Source: Candidatus Aerophobota bacterium (GTDB taxonomy: Bacteria; Aerophobota; Aerophobia; Aerophobales; JAGHCO01). From it: a stretch of DNA of 10,334 nucleotides. The position numbers were made by a program, and so were the translations under genes. Below are positions 6,013 through 10,334 of this stretch, piece by piece. The notes below the pieces were generated by a model, which had not been told where the DNA came from, did no database searches, and worked only from the letters and a program-made list of their open reading frames with translations. Location of the stretch: NCBI GenBank assembly GCA_021160405.1, contig JAGHCO010000200.1:1-10334 (forward strand), written 5' to 3'. How positions within the stretch are numbered: position 1 is the first letter of the stretch; each line of letters begins with the position of its first letter.

Positions 6013-6654
6013 ATGGCCTCAGGTAAAAAGAAAGCTTTATCAGGTAAAAAGAAAGCTTTGGTGTGGGTTGTGATAATAATTGTTGCTTTTGTAATTGGGA
6101 TATTTTTTGCTCCTTTAATTAGAGAAAGAGCCTATAAGATTAAAGAATGGATAGTTAAGCCTCCTATCTTAGCTCCCCAAACAAAGATAGTTAAGCTTTA
6201 CTTTGCTCTTCCTCAGGGAGAGTATTTAACTGCTCAGCAAAGAAAAATTTTTCTCCCCAGATCAACCAACGGAAAAAACAAGGAAATGAAAATTGTGCTT
6301 GAGGAACTTATAAAAGGACCCAAGAAAAACAAGAGTAAAGATTTATCTCTCACTATTCCTCCAGAAACTAAAATAAGAGCAGTTTATACAAGGGATGGAA
6401 CCATTTATGTAGATTTTTCCTCTTCTCTTAAAGAAAAACATCCTGGAGGAGCTACAGGGGAGTTGCTCACTATTTATTCCATTGTGAATACTCTTTTAGA
6501 TAATTTTCCTTCCTACTCTCGGGTTCAAATTCTTATTAAAGGGGAACCCCAAGCCACTCTGGCTGGGCATATAGATATAAGACATCCCCTTTCTCGGAAT
6601 TCTGATATTATTAGTGCTCATCCACCGCAGAGTGATCAAGAGGCAAGAGGCTAA
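6013..6654 (+). CDS. Membrane-anchored GerMN domain protein
   Basis: A lysine-rich N-terminus is followed by one membrane helix (about 16-35), then an extracytoplasmic GerMN (sporulation/germination GerM-type) domain at about 58-195. Diagnostic segments are VKLYFALPQGEYL (59-71), a TIYVDFSSS strand (129-137), GGATGELLTIYSIVNTLLDNF (144-164), RVQILIKGEP (169-178) and LAGHIDIRHPL (182-192). GerM of Bacillus is needed in sporulation and germination, but GerMN proteins also occur in non-spore-formers, where they are thought to bind or support peptidoglycan work. Its place between an amidase and murI agrees with a cell-wall role, much as B. subtilis gerM lies near racE. Residues 3-9 and 10-16 are an exact repeat, SGKKKAL, from a 21-bp duplication. 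The ribosome site is AAGGGT (6002-6007). Confidence 0.85.
   Translation: MASGKKKALSGKKKALVWVVIIIVAFVIGIFFAPLIRERAYKIKEWIVKPPILAPQTKIVKLYFALPQGEYLTAQQRKIFLPRSTNGKNKEMKIVLEELIKGPKKNKSKDLSLTIPPETKIRAVYTRDGTIYVDFSSSLKEKHPGGATGELLTIYSIVNTLLDNFPSYSRVQILIKGEPQATLAGHIDIRHPLSRNSDIISAHPPQSDQEARG
6019..6060 (+). repeat. 21-bp tandem duplication inside the GerMN gene
   Basis: Two adjacent 21-bp units, 6019-6039 and 6040-6060, differ only at the last base (TTA versus TTG, both leucine). Each encodes SGKKKAL. The copy doubles the basic cytoplasmic patch before the membrane helix and keeps the frame. The near-identity suggests a recent slippage event. Confidence 0.9.
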
Positions 6655-6760
6655 GAGAAAAAGGCAAAATGAGTTAATGGGTAGAAGAGGAAAAGGGTTC
6701 AATGTTCAACGTTAAAAAAAGTGCGTAAAATGTATTGACCAGACAGAGGAGATGAACAAG

Positions 6761-6784
6761 ATCAGCGTCTATCCGCGGCTGAAA
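6761..6784 (+). repeat. 10-nt-periodic repeat copy just before murI
   Basis: Positions 6761-6780 are two 10-nt units, ATCAGCGTCT and ATCCGCGGCT, then GAAA. The reverse complement of the left arm of the element before the E1 gene (7731-7750) reads ATCTGCGTCC ATCCGTGGCT GAA, matching 17 of 20 bases here. The copy ends 8 nt before the murI ATG, so it takes the place where a ribosome site would be. It looks like one arm of the longer element. Confidence 0.6.
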
Positions 6785-6791
6785 TTTAAAA

Positions 6792-7610
6792 ATGACAAAA
6801 GGAAAAATTGGAATATTTGATTCGGGAGTTGGAGGTCTTACTGTAGCCCGAGAAGTAATTAAGCTGCTTCCATTGGAGTCTATAGTTTATCTGGGAGATA
6901 CAGCCAGAGTTCCCTACGGAACTAAGTCAAGCCTAACAGTTACTAAATTCTCCGCACAAGCTCTAAATTTTCTTCAAACCAGAGGCGTAAAGTTAATAGT
7001 AATTGCTTGTAATACTGTTTCAGCCTTAAGTCTGTCCAGTCTTAAGAAAAATTTCTCTTTACCTATTGTTGGAGTGTTAAAACCCGGAGCAGAAAAAGCA
7101 GTGAATACAACCAGGAGAGGAGTAATTGGAGTTATAGGGACTGAGGCTACCATTAGGAGTAGAGCTTATCCTAAAATAATTAAATCTATAAACCCTAAAA
7201 TAAAAGTAAGAGAAAGAAGCTGTCCTCTTTTAGTTCCTCTGGTAGAGGAGGGTTGGTTAAAAGAAAAAGTTACCTACAGTGTGGTCTCATTTTATTTAAG
7301 ACCTTTGCTAAAGAAAAGAATAGATACCTTAATTTTAGGTTGTACCCATTATCCTCTCCTTAAATCAGTAATTCAAGAAATAGTTGGAGAGAAAATAGTT
7401 CTGATAGACTCTGCTCGAGAGGTAGCTAAACAGGTAAGAAAAATTTTAAAAGAGGAGAATATGCTCCGAGATTTTAAGGATTGGTCTGGTAAAAATGTAT
7501 CCCAGCACCAGTTCTTTGTTACCGACAGACCAGAGAAATTCTCTTCCTTGACAAAGGTGTTTTTGGGAAAAAATATAAATGGAAATGTTCAGAAAATATC
7601 CTTAGAGTAA
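6792..7610 (+). CDS. murI: Glutamate racemase
   Basis: MurI makes D-glutamate for the peptidoglycan stem peptide by a two-base, cofactor-free mechanism with two cysteines. Both are present: C73 in VIACNTVSA and C184 in LGCTHYPLL. The substrate-binding motifs FDSGVGGLTV (9-18), YLGDTARVPYG (33-43) and PLVEEGW (149-155) are conserved. The length of 272 is normal. The ATG at 6792 gives the standard N-terminus, but there is no Shine-Dalgarno sequence; the upstream 30 nt are taken by a repeat copy followed by an A/T-rich run, so translation may be weak or use an unstructured leader. A 137-nt gap separates it from the GerMN gene, with no convincing promoter. The cell-wall neighbours fit the function. 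Confidence 0.96.
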   Translation: MTKGKIGIFDSGVGGLTVAREVIKLLPLESIVYLGDTARVPYGTKSSLTVTKFSAQALNFLQTRGVKLIVIACNTVSALSLSSLKKNFSLPIVGVLKPGAEKAVNTTRRGVIGVIGTEATIRSRAYPKIIKSINPKIKVRERSCPLLVPLVEEGWLKEKVTYSVVSFYLRPLLKKRIDTLILGCTHYPLLKSVIQEIVGEKIVLIDSAREVAKQVRKILKEENMLRDFKDWSGKNVSQHQFFVTDRPEKFSSLTKVFLGKNINGNVQKISLE

Positions 7611-7619
7611 TGTAGTGCA

Positions 7620-7657
7620 GGTCTTTAGATCTGCCAAAATAGGCAGATAAGCAGACC
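7620..7657 (+). terminator. Two-part hairpin downstream of murI
   Basis: Inner stem ATCTGCC (7629-7635) pairs with GGCAGAT (7642-7648) over AAAATA. Outer stem GGTCT (7620-7624) pairs with AGACC (7653-7657). A 4x4 internal loop separates the two, giving 12 bp in total. It lies 10 nt after the murI stop and before the next promoter, the expected place for a transcript end, but no T-run follows (ACATTTAC). The TAGTGCAG-x-TCTTTAG lead resembles 4804-4820, so it may be a REP-like palindrome used as a 3' end. Confidence 0.5.
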
Positions 7658-7677
7658 ACATTTACAATCCAATGGGC

Positions 7678-7705
7678 TTGACAACCCCTTTTTCTTTCTT
7701 AGAAT
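7678..7705 (+). promoter_or_regulatory. Sigma-A-type promoter for the E1-E2 operon
   Basis: A perfect -35 TTGACA (7678-7683) is followed after 16 bp, pyrimidine-rich, by TAGAAT (7700-7705), five of six matches. The start would be near 7712, leaving an untranslated leader of about 177 nt that contains the inverted-repeat element. It follows the murI hairpin directly, marking a new transcription unit. Confidence 0.6.
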
Positions 7706-7728
7706 TTAATGTAAAAAAGGAGTAACAA

Positions 7729-7870
7729 TTCAGCCACGGATGGACGCAGATATTTTTCTTTTATTATGATACAAAAGGCAAATGGCTAAAGATTACCAAG
7801 TTCACTGTAAATTTCGTAAGAACTTCTAAGAATAATATCTGTGTTTATCCGTGTAAATCCGTGGCTAAAA
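7729..7870. repeat. MITE-like element with imperfect terminal inverted repeats
   Basis: The left arm (about 7729-7756, with AGCCACGGAT then GACGCAGATATT) is matched in inverse by the right arm (7831-7870). The right arm has three 10-nt units: ATCTGTGTTT, ATCCGTGTAA and ATCCGTGGCT (7837-7866). The left arm has only two units, so one 10-nt unit has been gained or lost. About 75 bp of unique AT-rich sequence lies between the arms, with no open frame. The element lies wholly between the promoter at 7678 and the E1 ATG, and in RNA the arms could pair into one long hairpin. No transposase is present, and no clear target duplication was seen. Confidence 0.65.
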
Positions 7871-7888
7871 CAGTAAAAAGGATTCAAT

Positions 7889-10255
7889 ATGGTTAGAGAA
7901 ATTAATATTATACCTGATTTTACCCCTGGGTTTGTTGGGGTTGGGGGAGAAATTCCCAAGTTTCAGTACAATAAGAGTATTACGCAGGAAATAAAAGAAG
8001 GAAACCTCACTCCTCAAAAATGTCTGGATATTCTTGAATGCATGCTTTTAATTAGAAATTTTGAGCAGATGATAGTAGAGCTAAAGGAGAAAAAGGGGAA
8101 GTATGGCTCCTTAAAATACCTTTACATAGGAGCCTCTCACCTTTCCATTGGTCAGGAAGCTATCCCTACAGGAGCAATATCTAATCTTAGGATACAGGAT
8201 TGCATTACCAGTTCTCATCGAGGTCATGGGGATAGCTTAGCTAAAGGATACTTTGCCATTAAACAAATGGATGAGAAAAGCTTATTTGAGCTCATAGAAA
8301 GCGATAAAAAAGTTCGGAATTATCTGGGGCTATCCCCTCAAAACAAAAGTAAGAATGAGCTTATTCAACAAGCTCTTCAGATACATCTATTTCGAGCTAT
8401 AGCTGAACTTTTTGGTAAAGAAGAAGGATACTGTCATGGCAGAGGTGGAAGTATGCATATTGCTGACTTTAGTAAGGGGCATTTAGGAGCAAATGCCATT
8501 GTAGGAGGAAGTTTAGGTATGGCTGTAGGGGCAGGGATAGCCTCTAGATTCTTTAGTGATGGAACAGTAGTTTTCTCTTTTACCGGGGATGGTGCTTTTA
8601 ACAATGGAATCGCCCATGAATCAATGAATATGGCTAATATGGCTCAATTTACAAATGGATTAATGAGGAAAAAGAGGGGAGTTCCTGTTATCTTTGGTAT
8701 TGTGAATAATCAGTATGGAATGAGTGGCCAGGAGAGAGGGGAGGTGACAGGAATAGATTTTTTATCTGAAAGAGCATTTGGTTATAATAAACAAGGGATG
8801 CATGCAGAAATTGTTAACGGAATGGATGTTTTAGCTGTTATAGATGCAGCTAAAAGGGCTATTGATGGTGCTAGAAATGGGGAAGGACCTTACCTATTGG
8901 AATTCTGGTGCACCCGGTACAAAGGTCATTCTTTAAGTGATAGACTGGATAGAAAAGAAGACGAGACTTATCGAACTGTAGAGGAACTTAAAGCTTGGGA
9001 GAAATTAGATCCTATTGAGAATTATTCAAAGAAGTTAGTTGAGGCAAATCTTGTTACAAAAGAGAAAATAGAGGAATTGAAGAAAAGAATGAGAGAAAGA
9101 AATGAAGCTATAGCTATAAAGGCGGCTGAGGCTACCAGTCCTAATCCAAAAGATATGTACCAGGGTTTGTTTACTAACTCTGTTTCAAAGGAAGTTCCAG
9201 ATAAATTTAAACAGTCTATTCTTTTCCATAAACCAGATTTTTTAAATAGAGATCCAAATATAGAGATAACTTACAGAGAAGCAGTAATTGAAGCATTATT
9301 TGAGGAGATGAGGCGAGATACTCGGGTTGTTCTCTGGGGAGAAGATATTGCTGATTATGGTGGAGCCTTTCACGCTACCGAGGGGCTTTTAAAAATATTT
9401 GGTAGGGACCGTATCTTTAATACAGCTATCTCTGAAGCAGGGATAATTGGTAGTGGTATAGGAGCAGCTTTGAAAGGTTTAAGACCAGTGGTAGAGATAA
9501 TGTATATTGATTTTGTTCTTCAAGCTATGGATCAGTTAGCTAATCAAGCGGCAAAATGGAAGTATATGTCTGGGGGGCAACCAACTATACCCCTAACCAT
9601 AAGGACAACAATTGGTGGAGGTAAGGGCTACGCTGGTCAACATTCTCAAAGTTTAGAGGCTGTTATAGCTCATTTCCCGGGTTTAAAGATCGTTATGCCT
9701 TCCAATGCTTATGAGGCAAAGGGACTGTTAAAAATGGCCATAAGAGATAATAATCCTGTGGTAGTTATTGAGCATCAAAATCTCTACAGGCATCCACGCG
9801 GAAAGAGTTTGGTGCCTAAAGATGATTACCTAATCCCCTTTGGCAAAGCTGCTATCAGGAGAAAAATCGAGAAAGATTCATCTAAAAACAAAATTACCAT
9901 AATTAGCTGGTCATATATGGTGTCTGTAGCTTTAAAGGCAGCGGAGAGGTTATCCCAAGAGGGTGTTGAAGCAGAGGTAATTGACTTAAGAACACTTTAT
10001 CCCTTTGATATACAAACTCTTGTTAATTCAGTTAAGAAGACTGGAAAGGCTCTGATAGTTCATCAAGCTGTTCAATTCATGGGATTTGGAGCAGAGGTAG
10101 CAGCTCAACTCCAGGAAAAAGCATTTGACTATTTGGACGGGCCTATTTTAAGAGTTGCTGCTCCAAATACACCTCCTCCAGCAGCGCCAACTTTAGAGAG
10201 GGCTTTTTTGCCTAACGAAGATAAAATTATTAAAACAGTAGAAAGTATGCTATAA
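7889..10255 (+). CDS. Fused alpha-beta E1 component of a thiamine-diphosphate 2-oxoacid dehydrogenase complex
   Basis: One polypeptide of 788 residues joins what are usually two E1 subunits. The alpha part (about 40-415) has RGHGDSLAKG (111-120), YCHGRGGSMH (181-190), the ThDP/Mg motif GDGAFNNG (233-240) to NNQYG (273-277), and YKGHSLSD (344-351) in the phosphorylation-loop position. The beta part (about 458-788) has WGEDIADYGGAF (483-494), SEAGIIGSGIGAALKG (515-530), GQHSQSLE (583-590) and VIDLRTLYPFD (697-707). It decarboxylates a 2-oxoacid and passes the acyl group to E2 lipoate. Pyruvate, acetoin or branched-chain substrates cannot be separated here. About 45 extra residues (roughly 122-172) lie between the HGDSLAKG and GYCHGRGG motifs, which are closer together in ordinary alpha subunits. 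There is also an extended N-terminus (1-40). AAGGA at 7878-7882 fixes the start. Confidence 0.92.
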   Translation: MVREINIIPDFTPGFVGVGGEIPKFQYNKSITQEIKEGNLTPQKCLDILECMLLIRNFEQMIVELKEKKGKYGSLKYLYIGASHLSIGQEAIPTGAISNLRIQDCITSSHRGHGDSLAKGYFAIKQMDEKSLFELIESDKKVRNYLGLSPQNKSKNELIQQALQIHLFRAIAELFGKEEGYCHGRGGSMHIADFSKGHLGANAIVGGSLGMAVGAGIASRFFSDGTVVFSFTGDGAFNNGIAHESMNMANMAQFTNGLMRKKRGVPVIFGIVNNQYGMSGQERGEVTGIDFLSERAFGYNKQGMHAEIVNGMDVLAVIDAAKRAIDGARNGEGPYLLEFWCTRYKGHSLSDRLDRKEDETYRTVEELKAWEKLDPIENYSKKLVEANLVTKEKIEELKKRMRERNEAIAIKAAEATSPNPKDMYQGLFTNSVSKEVPDKFKQSILFHKPDFLNRDPNIEITYREAVIEALFEEMRRDTRVVLWGEDIADYGGAFHATEGLLKIFGRDRIFNTAISEAGIIGSGIGAALKGLRPVVEIMYIDFVLQAMDQLANQAAKWKYMSGGQPTIPLTIRTTIGGGKGYAGQHSQSLEAVIAHFPGLKIVMPSNAYEAKGLLKMAIRDNNPVVVIEHQNLYRHPRGKSLVPKDDYLIPFGKAAIRRKIEKDSSKNKITIISWSYMVSVALKAAERLSQEGVEAEVIDLRTLYPFDIQTLVNSVKKTGKALIVHQAVQFMGFGAEVAAQLQEKAFDYLDGPILRVAAPNTPPPAAPTLERAFLPNEDKIIKTVESML

Positions 10256-10274
10256 ATTTTAAGGAGAGATGATT

Positions 10275-10334
10275 ATGGTAACCAAAGTTATAATGCCCAA
10301 ATTGGGAGAAACTATGGAAGAGGGAGAAATTGTA
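10275..10334 (+). CDS. Dihydrolipoamide acyltransferase E2, N-terminal lipoyl domain (partial, runs off the window)
   Basis: Only the first 20 codons are present. They read as a lipoyl-domain start, with MPKLGETMEEG (residues 7-17) matching the MPxLGxTMxEG signature of E2 components. E2 accepts the acyl group from E1 on lipoyl-lysine and transfers it to CoA; the lipoylated lysine lies beyond the window end. AAGGAG (10261-10266) sits 8 nt before this ATG. An in-frame ATG at 10269 would be only 2 nt from it, so 10275 is preferred. The gap to the E1 stop is 19 nt, so the two genes form one operon. Confidence 0.88.
   Translation, partial: MVTKVIMPKLGETMEEGEIV

Noticed and set aside
6655..6760. 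Small gene or RNA in the spacer between the GerMN gene and murI
   Set aside because: Only short open stretches are present, without a ribosome site; GTTCAATGTTCAACGTT is a minor direct repeat with no supporting structure.
6735..6762. TTGACC-N16-CAAGAT as a murI promoter
   Set aside because: The -35 is good, but the -10 matches only three of six bases and falls into the repeat copy.
1..10334. CRISPR array, tRNA, rRNA, phage or defence genes
   Set aside because: No repeat-spacer pattern, cloverleaf or rRNA sequence was noticed, and all sizeable plus-strand frames are assigned to housekeeping or envelope families.

Overview
The window is AT-rich bacterial chromosome, with arginine encoded mostly by AGA/AGG. 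All eight complete genes and one partial gene lie on the + strand. RsmI, bacterial RecA, MurI and an AMIN/Amidase_3 amidase show a peptidoglycan-making bacterium. The mix of an archaeal/eukaryal-type GlcNAc-1-phosphate transferase, a geranylgeranyl-reductase-like flavoprotein and a fused two-part E1 dehydrogenase suggests a deep-branching, probably anaerobic, uncultured lineage (Omnitrophota, Aerophobota or Atribacterota type). I cannot fix the phylum from sequence alone.

Layout. Positions 1-289 are non-coding: a 9-nt-periodic repeat, a set of competing hairpins and a good sigma-A-type promoter (TTGACA-N17-TATAAA). Positions 290-3098 hold a tight three-gene operon: a polyprenyl-phosphate GlcNAc-1-P transferase, a geranylgeranyl-reductase-family flavoprotein (overlapping TAATG junction) and rsmI (2-nt gap). 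After a 43-bp gap come thpR and recA, which overlap by 65 nt. A hairpin covers the recA stop. Next is a cell-wall block: an exported amidase, a membrane-anchored GerMN protein and murI. A 278-bp gap holds a hairpin, a second promoter (TTGACA-N16-TAGAAT) and a MITE-like inverted repeat. The window ends with a fused E1 alpha-beta 2-oxoacid dehydrogenase and the first 20 codons of its lipoyl-bearing E2 partner.

How the genes work together. The first two genes could form a lipid-carrier module: one loads an amino sugar phosphate onto a polyprenyl phosphate, and the other may saturate isoprenoid double bonds, as in archaeal dolichol-phosphate synthesis. This is an inference from gene pairing and motifs. 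The amidase, GerMN protein and MurI form a peptidoglycan remodelling and D-glutamate supply group. E1 and E2 belong to a pyruvate/acetoin/branched-chain-type dehydrogenase complex. Most of the window is conserved housekeeping; the most unusual points are the archaeal-like lipid-carrier pair and the repeats placed next to gene starts.
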